From contig NZ_CP009687.1 in the NCBI RefSeq assembly GCF_001042715.1, positions 1,665,418 to 1,729,417 of the forward strand: a stretch of 64,000 bases of DNA. Direction: 5' to 3'. The notes beneath the pieces were generated by a model. It was not told the origin of the DNA. It saw only the letters and a program-made list of their open reading frames with translations, and did not search any database. The stretch is from Clostridium aceticum (lineage in GTDB: Bacteria > Bacillota > Clostridia > Peptostreptococcales > Natronincolaceae). Position numbers and translations under genes: made by a program. This document shows positions 42,808-51,287 of this stretch, piece by piece (position 1 is the first letter of the stretch; each line of letters begins with the position of its first letter).

Positions 42808-43650
42808 ATGGTGAGGAATATGGGAAAAAGAAGCATGAAAGATAAGCCTATAATGATAGTGACAATTGTCGCTATCATTCTCATTATCATTATAGGGATG
42901 ACTTCTAGGCAAAGAGAAGGTGTAACCACTGTGGAATCTTGGATTGGAAACCTGATAAGTCCTATTCAAAGAGTAACCTATACAGGTACAACTACTGTTG
43001 GTGATGGTCTTGCATCAATCTTTCAGTTTCGGAGGATTGATAGAGAAAATCAAGAACTTAAGGCAGAAATAGCAGGTTTGCAGGAGCAGCTTATTGAGAC
43101 AAGATTGACCCGGGACGAACTAGAGGAGTTAAGAGGTTTAAACTATGCTCTTAACCATATAGAAGAGGAGGTAGAACTTCAGCCAATTGCTGCAAATGTA
43201 ATAGGTAAATCTCCAAGTAACTGGTTCGAGGTATTTACCATAGATGTAGGAAGTAACCGAGGTATTTCAAAAGATAGTATTGTCTTGGCTTCTAATGGAT
43301 TAGTGGGAAGAGTTTATGAAGTGGGAGGAAATTGGGCGAAGGTTATCTCTATTGTTGATAATAATAGTTCAGTAAGCTTTCAAGTTCTAAGAGATAGAAC
43401 TTATCAGGGAATTGTATCTGGTAGTATCACAAATGAATTATCAGGATATTTGTTTGATCCAATGGCAGAAGTAGTGATAGGAGATAGACTAGTAACTTCT
43501 GGGTTAGGGATTTATCCTAGAGGAATTCTTATCGGGGAAGTTGTAGAGGTATCAAAGTCTAGTGATCAATTGTTAAAAACCATCACAGTAGAGCCTGCTG
43601 TAAACTTTAGAAAGATGAATAAAGTATTGGTTATGACGCCAAATATATAG
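42808..43650 (+). CDS. mreC: Rod shape-determining protein MreC
   Basis: A bitopic protein of the elongasome linking MreB/MreD to PBP2. The 280-residue form has a basic N-terminus, one helix (about residues 15-32), a coiled coil (about 75-110, RIDRENQELKAEIAGLQEQL) and the beta-domain containing VIGKSPSNWFEVFTIDVGSNRGI and LVGRVYEVG. It begins three bases after mreB. ATGs at 42808 and 42820 are both possible; GGTGAGG sits between them, so the start is uncertain by four codons. Confidence 0.93.
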   Translation: MVRNMGKRSMKDKPIMIVTIVAIILIIIIGMTSRQREGVTTVESWIGNLISPIQRVTYTGTTTVGDGLASIFQFRRIDRENQELKAEIAGLQEQLIETRLTRDELEELRGLNYALNHIEEEVELQPIAANVIGKSPSNWFEVFTIDVGSNRGISKDSIVLASNGLVGRVYEVGGNWAKVISIVDNNSSVSFQVLRDRTYQGIVSGSITNELSGYLFDPMAEVVIGDRLVTSGLGIYPRGILIGEVVEVSKSSDQLLKTITVEPAVNFRKMNKVLVMTPNI

Positions 43651-43670
43651 AAAAAAGGGGCTAAACGAAA

Positions 43671-44162
43671 TTGAAAACACTCATGATTAGTTTGATTATA
43701 ATGATAAATATCGTTTTGCAGCCGGCACTATTGCCATATATAAGTATTTACAATGTCATACCAAATACTAGTCTTATATTGGTAGTATGTTTTTCTATTA
43801 ACAGCAAAAAGAACCGAGGCGCTTTGATAGGAGGCACTATTGGGATACTTCAAGATATTATCTTTGGAAAAATGATAGGAATAAACGCTTTAATTTATAT
43901 GTTAATAGGTTATTTTATTAACCTAATAAACAAAAATATATTTAAAGAAAACCTAGCGATTCCTTTTGTTTTTACATCTTTAGCCACTATATTTTATTAT
44001 ATTGTAGGACTCCTTCTTGTTTACTTTTTAGGCTATAATTTACAATTTTTTAGCATTTTCAGAAATATGTTTATTGTAGAAATAATATATAATTCTATTT
44101 TTTCTCTTTTGGTCTATTTTTATGTATCAAAAATTTTCAAAACAAAGAAAACTAGATATTAG
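43671..44162 (+). CDS. mreD: Rod shape-determining protein MreD
   Basis: A 163-residue membrane protein with five to six helices, as is usual for MreD, with the NTSLILVVCFSINSKKNRGALIGG...GILQDIIFG region typical of the family. It starts at a TTG. Identification leans partly on its place between mreC and PBP2. Confidence 0.88.
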   Translation: MKTLMISLIIMINIVLQPALLPYISIYNVIPNTSLILVVCFSINSKKNRGALIGGTIGILQDIIFGKMIGINALIYMLIGYFINLINKNIFKENLAIPFVFTSLATIFYYIVGLLLVYFLGYNLQFFSIFRNMFIVEIIYNSIFSLLVYFYVSKIFKTKKTRY

Positions 44163-44176
44163 AATGGTGATGAGAT

Positions 44177-46966
44177 ATGATGTTTAATAAACTGGAAAAC
44201 AGATATAATGTAACGCTATTGATATTCTCCCTTGTTTTTGTTGTTATTTTATTTAGATTGGCAACCATTATGATTGTGCAAGGAGAACAATATCGAGAAC
44301 AGGCGGAAAACAGAATTTTCAAGACAATACCACTTCCAGGGGCTAGGGGAGAAATCCGTGATAGGTATGGAAGGTTACTTGCGGGAAATCGTCCAAGCTT
44401 TACTGTGCAGATGATGAAAAATGAAGTGGTAGATGAGAAAATAAACGAAGTATCCCTCAGCATAATAAATATATTAGAGAAGAATGAAGATAAGTACAAT
44501 GATGAATTTCCTATTATTTTTACAGAAGAAGGAGAATATGTATTCACCTATGATTTAGAACTTCAAGCATGGAAAGAAAGAAACGATCTTATCGATGTAG
44601 ATGATGCTAGAGATGCCTTTGAAATTTTAAGAAGACGTTATAATATAGCAGAAACAGACCCAATAGAGGTACAACAAGAATTTATAAAAATTCCTAATCT
44701 AAGTGTTCCAATATCTATTAGAACTTGGAAATTTACTGAGGAAATGAGAAAAGAACAATGGCTGGAAAGTTACAACATAAGAGATGTAGAGACAACGGCT
44801 GAGGAGGCTTTTCAACTACTAAGAACTAGAACTTATAGAATACCAGAAGACTATTCCGATATCGACGCTAGAAAAATTATGCTTGTGAGGGAACAGTTAA
44901 GAAGACAGGGGTATTTACAATACCAACCAGTTCGAATAGCACAGGATATTTCTGAAGCATCGGTGACGGAGATTGAAGAAAATATTATTAATCTTCCAGG
45001 GGTAAATATAGCTGTAGAGCCAATAAGATATTATCCAGAGGGACAGCTTGCTGCCCACACTTTGGGATATTTGGGGAAAATATCTCAACAGAGTGAGATT
45101 GACAGATTCATAAGAGAATTAGGATATTTGCCCACTGATATTATTGGGAAGTCAGGCATAGAGCATAGTTTTGAGGAGACGTTAAAGGGGGCAGACGGCT
45201 CACAACGAGTGATTGTTGACTCTGTAGGAAGACTAATTAGTGTATTAGAAAGGGAAGAGCCTGTGCCGGGTGATGCGGTACACTTGACTATTGATGCCAA
45301 CTTACAGCGAGTAACGGAGGAAACCTTAGAAGCAGTATTAAAAACCCTTCAGGTAGGGGGAACCTATACAACTCGTTGGGGAAGCGAGCGTTTGATGGGT
45401 AGAAGTGGCGTGATGAAGAATGCAACCTCAGGTTCTGTTGTGGTGACAGATGTAAAGACGGGAGAGGTACTGGCAATAGCTAACTATCCCGCCTATGACC
45501 CAAACTTATTTGCTACTGGAATAAGTAGTGCCGATTGGCAAAGACTTATGCCAGAAAACGAGAGAGATCCGTTGGCTCCAAGACCTTTGCAAAACATTGC
45601 AACAAGTACAGCCATACAACCAGGTTCTACCTTTAAAATGATTGTAGGGTTAGCTGGTATAGAACAAGGTTTGAGTCCTGAGTATAAGATCTTGGATAGA
45701 GGATTTATTCAGGTAGGAGGACATAGTTTTGGTAACTGGCTGTGGAATCAAAGTAGATCAACTATGGGACACCAAAATCTACATCAAGCTATTGCTGACT
45801 CCAATAACTATTACTTTTACTCCGTAGCCAACGGCTATGATTATGGTGCCGGCAGACCCCTTCCAATACAGATGAATATGGATATTCTGACAGACTATAC
45901 AAAGAGATTTGGACTTAATGATAGAACTGGTATAGAAATAGATGTACCTAGAGAACGATCTGGAGGAGTTCCCAGTGTGGAAAATAAGACAAGAACTGTT
46001 AAAGCCATGCTGAGAAATCATTTGAGGCGGCAAATGAAACTAGAAGATTTAGACGAAACAAGGCTAGACAGGACACCAGAGGTATTAACAGAAATTATAG
46101 AAGAAATTGTAAGCTGGGCTGAAGAAAATCCATCGAGATCTGTTATGTACAATAGAATGATAGAATTAGGCATCAGCGAAGATAAAGCAGGAATTTATAC
46201 AGATATTGCAAAATACAGTTACTTTAACCAAGCACGATGGAGTGTAGCGGATACCATGAACTTTTCTATAGGCCAGGGGGAACATTCCTATACCCCTCTA
46301 CAGATGACAAACTATATGGCAATACTGGCAAATGGTGGATATAGATATAATTTGAGCTTAATAAGAAAAACTCAAAGTTATGATGGAACAAATACAGTGG
46401 AATATCCACCAGAACTGGTAGAGCGTATACAGTTAAGAGACTATAATAATTTGGATGAAATTAATTATGGTATGTATTTAGTAAACGAAACTGGTACAGC
46501 CAGAAATTACTTTAGAAACTTTCCTATCAAGGTAGCTGCAAAAACTGGTACAGCTCAAAGAGAAGGAAAAATACCACCAATAGATGAGGTGGAGTATCTG
46601 AAGCGGCATTTAAGATCTTTTGGTGTAACAGAAGCTGCTGTGGAGGAGGTTACTGCACAGTTGATGGAGGAAAATAAAGATAATCCTAGGTATCAAGACA
46701 AAGGTTTTGCCATGAGGGAAGCCATTAGAACTTTAAACCCAAGAGCAAATTTAGATCAATTTAAAGACGATTATGACAACTACTCATGGTTTACAGGTTT
46801 CGCACCTTATGAAGATCCTCAGATAGCAATCTCCGTGTTGATTTTTCAAGGGGGATCAGGAGGATATGGTGCACCGATATTTAGAGAAATTGTTGCAGAA
46901 TATATGGGCTTGAATACAGTGGTGGAGAATGATGGGAGTATTATTGAGAACAGGTTAACTAGATAA
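44177..46966 (+). CDS. mrdA: Penicillin-binding protein 2, elongasome transpeptidase (long form)
   Basis: A class B transpeptidase: a single N-terminal helix (about residues 12-33), the dimerisation domain, then the penicillin-binding domain with STFK (catalytic Ser about 483), SNN (about 540) and KTGT (about 788). At 929 residues it is far longer than the 600-700 of most homologues. Extra sequence lies in the N-terminal pedestal (about 80-250) and around KTGT, with a helical charged insert. Clostridial PBP2 proteins are often long like this. It is the last gene of the mre operon. Confidence 0.93.
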   Translation: MMFNKLENRYNVTLLIFSLVFVVILFRLATIMIVQGEQYREQAENRIFKTIPLPGARGEIRDRYGRLLAGNRPSFTVQMMKNEVVDEKINEVSLSIINILEKNEDKYNDEFPIIFTEEGEYVFTYDLELQAWKERNDLIDVDDARDAFEILRRRYNIAETDPIEVQQEFIKIPNLSVPISIRTWKFTEEMRKEQWLESYNIRDVETTAEEAFQLLRTRTYRIPEDYSDIDARKIMLVREQLRRQGYLQYQPVRIAQDISEASVTEIEENIINLPGVNIAVEPIRYYPEGQLAAHTLGYLGKISQQSEIDRFIRELGYLPTDIIGKSGIEHSFEETLKGADGSQRVIVDSVGRLISVLEREEPVPGDAVHLTIDANLQRVTEETLEAVLKTLQVGGTYTTRWGSERLMGRSGVMKNATSGSVVVTDVKTGEVLAIANYPAYDPNLFATGISSADWQRLMPENERDPLAPRPLQNIATSTAIQPGSTFKMIVGLAGIEQGLSPEYKILDRGFIQVGGHSFGNWLWNQSRSTMGHQNLHQAIADSNNYYFYSVANGYDYGAGRPLPIQMNMDILTDYTKRFGLNDRTGIEIDVPRERSGGVPSVENKTRTVKAMLRNHLRRQMKLEDLDETRLDRTPEVLTEIIEEIVSWAEENPSRSVMYNRMIELGISEDKAGIYTDIAKYSYFNQARWSVADTMNFSIGQGEHSYTPLQMTNYMAILANGGYRYNLSLIRKTQSYDGTNTVEYPPELVERIQLRDYNNLDEINYGMYLVNETGTARNYFRNFPIKVAAKTGTAQREGKIPPIDEVEYLKRHLRSFGVTEAAVEEVTAQLMEENKDNPRYQDKGFAMREAIRTLNPRANLDQFKDDYDNYSWFTGFAPYEDPQIAISVLIFQGGSGGYGAPIFREIVAEYMGLNTVVENDGSIIENRLTR

Positions 46967-46985
46967 AGTTAACCTGTTTTTAAGT
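46949..46985 (+). terminator. Terminator overlapping the PBP2 stop codon
   Basis: AACAGGTTAACT (46949-46960) pairs perfectly with AGTTAACCTGTT (46967-46978) across six bases that include the TAA. TTTTT follows. Confidence 0.85.
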
Positions 46986-47098
46986 ACATAGAAACAGGTC
47001 TTTATATGGATTGCTGTAGCAAATCATGGTTTTCTGTCGTTTTTAGTACTATAGTCATTGTGTTTTTTTATTAATATTAAGAAGGATTTATGCTATAT

Positions 47099-47126
47099 TT
47101 GGAGAATCATACTATAGTGATACAAT
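47099..47126 (+). promoter_or_regulatory. Probable promoter of the minCDE operon
   Basis: TTGGAG (47099-47104), a 16-base spacer and TACAAT (47121-47126), 57 bases before the minC ATG. The match is moderate. Confidence 0.45.
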
Positions 47127-47182
47127 ATACAATTCAAACAATCTAGCTAGACTATTTAATTCACTAGTGGGGGTAGTATTCC

Positions 47183-47812
47183 ATGACCGAAGAAAGTGCC
47201 ATCGAGTTTAAGGGGACGAAACAAGGTCTTTTTATTCATATTAAGCCGAACTACGATTTTGAAGCCATAAAAAAACATTTAATCGATAAACTAGAAAAAA
47301 CAGGATTTTTTTTTAAGGGTGCAAATATTTTCCAAATCGAATGTGGGTGGCTTACAAGCGAGGAAAAAGAAGAATTAGAAAATATTATGACAACTAGATA
47401 TAATTTAAACATTATAAAAAGTGTAAATATATCTAAGTCTGATGGGGTGAAGGAAGACGTATTTGAAGGAATTAGTGAGGGAAAAACAAAATTCATTAAA
47501 GGTACAGTAAGATCAGGGCAAATTATTGATTATGATGGCAATGTAGTTGTACTTGGAGATGTAAATCCCGGGGGACAGGTTGTTGCTAGAGGAAATATCA
47601 TCGTGATGGGAAATTTGAGAGGTATAGCATATGCAGGATCCAATGGCAACATAGAGGCCTGTGTAGCAGCCCTTTACTTAGATCCCGCACAGCTAAGAAT
47701 TGCCAATGTAATTGCTAGGGCACCTGACGGGGAATATGAAAAACCTAAAGGGCCGGAATGGGCACGGATAAAACAAAACATGGTGTATATTGAACCTTAC
47801 TTAAATAAATAA
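47183..47812 (+). CDS. minC: Septum site-determining protein MinC
   Basis: An FtsZ assembly inhibitor that acts with MinD at the membrane away from midcell. The 209-residue protein has the short N-terminal FtsZ-binding domain and a C-terminal beta-helix with VRSGQIIDYDGNVVVLGDVNPGGQVVARGNIIVMGNLRGIAYAG. An AGTGGGGGTAG site precedes its ATG. Confidence 0.95.
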   Translation: MTEESAIEFKGTKQGLFIHIKPNYDFEAIKKHLIDKLEKTGFFFKGANIFQIECGWLTSEEKEELENIMTTRYNLNIIKSVNISKSDGVKEDVFEGISEGKTKFIKGTVRSGQIIDYDGNVVVLGDVNPGGQVVARGNIIVMGNLRGIAYAGSNGNIEACVAALYLDPAQLRIANVIARAPDGEYEKPKGPEWARIKQNMVYIEPYLNK

Positions 47813-47846
47813 TAAAGCAAACTAAATACATAGGAGGTAGTAAATT

Positions 47847-48644
47847 ATGGGGGAAGTAATTGTTATTACATCGGGAAAAGGTGGTGTTGGAAAAACAACG
47901 ACTACCGCTAACCTTGGAACAGGTTTATCGCAGCTGGGGTATAAAGTTGCAGTTATAGATGCTGATATAGGCTTAAGAAACTTAGATGTTGTTATGGGAT
48001 TAGAAAATCGAATTGTATACGATCTGGTAGATGTTGTAGAAGGAGTATGTAGGCTTAAGCAAGCACTTATTAAAGATAAGAGATATGAAGGCTTATACCT
48101 ATTGCCGGCTGCCCAGACAAAAGACAAAAATGCTGTTACACCAGAACAAATGTGTAAACTAACAAGTGATTTGAAGGAAATTATGGACTATGTTTTAGTG
48201 GACTGTCCAGCGGGAATTGAGCAGGGTTTTAAAAATGCCATTGCTGGAGCTGATAGGGCTATTGTTGTTACAACACCAGAGATATCGGCTGTAAGAGATG
48301 CAGATAGAATCATAGGTTTATTAGAAGCCTCTGAGCTAAGAGATCCCCTTTTAATCATTAACCGTATTAGAATTGAAATGGTCAAAAGGGGAGATATGAT
48401 GAATATTGATGATATGATTGATATTTTAGCCATTAATTTGCTAGGTGTAGTACCTGACGATGAAGCGATTGTCATATCTACCAATAAGGGAGAACCTGTG
48501 GTTACAGATAAAAACTCAGTGGCTGGAGAGGCCTATAGAAATATTGCTAAACGTGTTGCTGGGGAAGAGGTTCCTTTTATCAATATGGAGACAAATGAGG
48601 GCTTCATGAAAAAACTAAGAAAAATTTTTGGACTAGCTAAATAG
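47847..48644 (+). CDS. minD: Septum site-determining ATPase MinD
   Basis: A 265-residue deviant Walker-A ATPase: SGKGGVGKTTTTANLG (residues 9-24), IDADIGLRNLDVVMG and VDCPAGIEQGFKNA. The C-terminal GFMKKLRKIFGLAK is the amphipathic membrane-targeting helix. ATP-bound dimers recruit MinC; MinE stimulates release. Confidence 0.97.
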   Translation: MGEVIVITSGKGGVGKTTTTANLGTGLSQLGYKVAVIDADIGLRNLDVVMGLENRIVYDLVDVVEGVCRLKQALIKDKRYEGLYLLPAAQTKDKNAVTPEQMCKLTSDLKEIMDYVLVDCPAGIEQGFKNAIAGADRAIVVTTPEISAVRDADRIIGLLEASELRDPLLIINRIRIEMVKRGDMMNIDDMIDILAINLLGVVPDDEAIVISTNKGEPVVTDKNSVAGEAYRNIAKRVAGEEVPFINMETNEGFMKKLRKIFGLAK

Positions 48645-48663
48645 TTTAGAAAGGAGGAAAACA

Positions 48664-48951
48664 ATGGATTTTTTGAAGTTTTTTAGTAAAGATAATGGAA
48701 CGAGCAAAAATGTAGCAAAGGAACGATTAAGATTGGTGTTGGTGCACGATAGAACCAATTGCTCTCCTCACTTTCTTGAAATGGTGAAGGGAGATATTAT
48801 TAAAATCATATCAGACTATGTTGAAATCGATGAAAGTGGTTTAGATGTTAAATTAACCAAGACAAAACGGGACATAGATGATGTATTGGTACCAGCGTTA
48901 GTAGCAAATATTCCGATAAAAAAAATGAAGGATAAAACTCGTACAGAATAA
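48664..48951 (+). CDS. minE: Cell division topological specificity factor MinE
   Basis: A 95-residue protein of normal MinE length. Its N-terminal membrane/MinD-contact segment (MDFLKFF..., [19 protein letters not shown]) is followed by the dimerisation domain ([16 protein letters not shown]). Its presence means this spore-former has the oscillating-type MinCDE set rather than depending on DivIVA alone. It lies 20 bases after minD. Confidence 0.95.
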   Translation: MDFLKFFSKDNGTSKNVAKERLRLVLVHDRTNCSPHFLEMVKGDIIKIISDYVEIDESGLDVKLTKTKRDIDDVLVPALVANIPIKKMKDKTRTE

Positions 48952-48974
48952 CTACAGGAGGCGAAAAACTATTT

Positions 48975-49376
48975 ATGAATATTGCCCTTATTGCCCACGA
49001 TAATAAGAAGGACATGATGGTTAACTTTGCAATTGCTTATGAAAATATCTTGAAAGAACATAACTTATCTGCAACAGGTACAACTGGTAGAAGGATCATG
49101 GAAGCCACCTCACTGCAAGTGAAAAGATTCCAATCTGGACCACTTGGAGGAGATCAACAAATAGGTGCAGAAATAGCAACAAATTCAATGGATGTTGTTA
49201 TTTTCTTAAGAGATCCTTTAACACCGCAGCCACATGAACCTGACATACAAGCTCTTATAAGGTTATGTGATGTAAATATGATTCCTGTTGCTACAAATAT
49301 TGCTACTGCAGAAATTTTGATAAGGGCTTTAGAGCGCGGTGATTTAGCCTGGAGGAAGTATGTTAATAAAAAATAG
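48975..49376 (+). CDS. mgsA: Methylglyoxal synthase
   Basis: Converts dihydroxyacetone phosphate to methylglyoxal and phosphate, a bypass under sugar-phosphate stress. The 133-residue protein has [29 protein letters not shown] (phosphate-binding), [14 protein letters not shown] and [15 protein letters not shown] with the catalytic Asp. It is the last gene of the min operon and is followed by a terminator. Confidence 0.96.
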   Translation: MNIALIAHDNKKDMMVNFAIAYENILKEHNLSATGTTGRRIMEATSLQVKRFQSGPLGGDQQIGAEIATNSMDVVIFLRDPLTPQPHEPDIQALIRLCDVNMIPVATNIATAEILIRALERGDLAWRKYVNKK

Positions 49377-49380
49377 ATAT

Positions 49381-49422
49381 AAAAAAACCATTTATTTTAG
49401 ATATAAAATAAATGGTTTTTTT
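49381..49422 (+). terminator. Intrinsic terminator of the min-mgsA operon
   Basis: AAAAAACCATTTATTTTA pairs with TAAAATAAATGGTTTTTT around a short ATA-rich loop, forming a stem of about 17 bp with a T-run. Confidence 0.88.
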
Positions 49423-49585
49423 ATATCTAAAAACAAGTAATAAAGGATTAATTTTTTTGCTGTTTTACTTATGGAATCTCAACTTAATGAAGGCAAATTT
49501 CCCCTAATTACTATGTCGGGATGTAATAAATGAAGACTTTAAACAATATATTTATACTAAATCTAAACAAAGGAGGGTTATATAA

Positions 49586-50293
49586 ATGAATGGAAGAAAA
49601 AGGGATACACCGATACAATCTATGAGAATTTTTCAAAATACAATGTATAAAGACAACGAAGCCTTTGGGGGTATAGACTTTAACTTATGGTTGCACCAGA
49701 CGCTAATTAGGTTAGGTGTATGCTTGATCATTCTATTTACTGTTGTTGTAATAAAAAACATCAATACAAAACCAACAAACTATATCATTGATAAAGTAAC
49801 TTATAATGTCAATAAGGAGTTTGAAATTGCTGAAAACTATGATAGGTATAAGAACATGATAGTAAGTTTAACAAGAAGGGGAGAAGAAGCATTAGCGGTT
49901 ATCAATATAGGTACATTTTCAAAACTTCAGTTTGCAAATCCTATGGAAGGCATGGTTGTCACATTTTTTCAAGATGAGCAGGAATCTGGAAAAGTCTCAA
50001 GAGGGATTGACATAGAAGGAAAAGCTGGGGAAAATGTACTGGCAGCTCAAGAAGGTGTTGTTATGGAGGTAGGACAAAATCAATCCAGTGGCAATTATGT
50101 TATTATAAAACATAAAGGCGAACTGTTATCTGTTTACAAAAATTTAGAAAAATATGTAGTAGATAAAAATCAAAAAGTTGTCATGGGGGAAGTAATTGGT
50201 ACAAGTTCGGGAAAGCTGCAGTTTGAAGTATGGCGTGATAGAGAACCTATTGATCCCTTTGAATTGATTGATTTTCATACGGAAAGTATGTAG
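49586..50293 (+). CDS. spoIVFA: SpoIVFA-like protein with degenerate LytM/M23 domain
   Basis: A 235-residue protein with one helix (about residues 39-60) and a C-terminal M23 domain (about 135-230). The metal ligands are lost: the usual HxG-x-D start reads SRGIDI, and the HxH motif near the end reads KLQFEVW. It therefore cannot be an active peptidase. B. subtilis SpoIVFA has the same design and holds the protease SpoIVFB in check in the outer forespore membrane. The next gene encodes that protease type. Confidence 0.82.
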   Translation: MNGRKRDTPIQSMRIFQNTMYKDNEAFGGIDFNLWLHQTLIRLGVCLIILFTVVVIKNINTKPTNYIIDKVTYNVNKEFEIAENYDRYKNMIVSLTRRGEEALAVINIGTFSKLQFANPMEGMVVTFFQDEQESGKVSRGIDIEGKAGENVLAAQEGVVMEVGQNQSSGNYVIIKHKGELLSVYKNLEKYVVDKNQKVVMGEVIGTSSGKLQFEVWRDREPIDPFELIDFHTESM

Positions 50294-50314
50294 ACTTTAA
50301 GGTAGGCATTGATC

Positions 50315-51196
50315 ATGAAACTATTTAAATTATTTGGTATATATATAAAAATAAACTATATGTTATTACCGATTTTCGTTTTTAGTATTTATTATAAATA
50401 CTTTTTTCAATTGATAGTAATGATTTTTGTTATTGTTGTTCATGAACTGGCCCATTCTCTAACTTCCATACATTATGGGATAGATGTGGAGGAAATAGAA
50501 CTTTTTCCCTTTGGAGGAGTGGCAAAGGCCAATAACTATCTAGAAATGGACCCATTTAAAGAAATGGTGATTGCTATTGTAGGACCGATGTCTAACTTCA
50601 TTATGATGTTTGTAATGATTGTATTGCAATCTTATATAGCATTGCAGATGGAATTAGTGCACTTTTTTATACTTTCTAATCTTACTATTGGACTATTTAA
50701 TATGCTGCCTATTTTACCGTTAGATGGTGGACGAATTTTAAGGGCTTATATAAGCAGCAAAATTGGTTTAAAGAGAGGAACAAAGGCGGCTATAAGGATT
50801 AGTAAAGTCCTAACTATTTTTCTGTTTTTAACAGGAATTCATTTTGGTATAAGGGCTCAAGAAAACTTATTTTTATGTGGTGTAGCCGTTTTTTTGTATA
50901 TAAAAGCTAATAAAGAAAAAGAAATGATGACATATACTTCCATTTATCAGATTGTGACAAAAAAGAAACAACTCTTGGAGAAAGGAATTATGGATGTAAA
51001 GTATTTAACTGCTTTGGAATCTATCGATCTTAGAAAGACAGTACAAGAATTTTCTACCTGGAAATACCACCTTGTGACGGTGATCAATACGAAAGGAAAG
51101 GTGTTGGGAAGTCTATCAGAAAGCGAGATTTTAGATGCCATGATAAAGTATAATCATAGAATTACTTTAGGAGATCTTATAGAGCTAAAAAAATAA
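50315..51196 (+). CDS. spoIVFB: SpoIVFB-like M50 intramembrane metalloprotease
   Basis: A site-2-type protease that would cleave pro-sigma-K in the mother cell during sporulation. The 293-residue protein has HELAH (about residue 45) and NMLPILPLDGGRIL (about 136) within about six helices. The C-terminal region (about 205-290) resembles a single CBS domain, as in SpoIVFB. AAGGTAGG before the ATG at 50315 supports that start over the TTG at 50309. Paired with spoIVFA. Confidence 0.88.
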   Translation: MKLFKLFGIYIKINYMLLPIFVFSIYYKYFFQLIVMIFVIVVHELAHSLTSIHYGIDVEEIELFPFGGVAKANNYLEMDPFKEMVIAIVGPMSNFIMMFVMIVLQSYIALQMELVHFFILSNLTIGLFNMLPILPLDGGRILRAYISSKIGLKRGTKAAIRISKVLTIFLFLTGIHFGIRAQENLFLCGVAVFLYIKANKEKEMMTYTSIYQIVTKKKQLLEKGIMDVKYLTALESIDLRKTVQEFSTWKYHLVTVINTKGKVLGSLSESEILDAMIKYNHRITLGDLIELKK

Positions 51197-51287
51197 TATC
51201 GTTATACTAACATATTTTCAAATTATATATGTTATCATATACTTATAAAGAAAAAACTACCAAAGAAAAAAGACTGGAGGAACAAGA

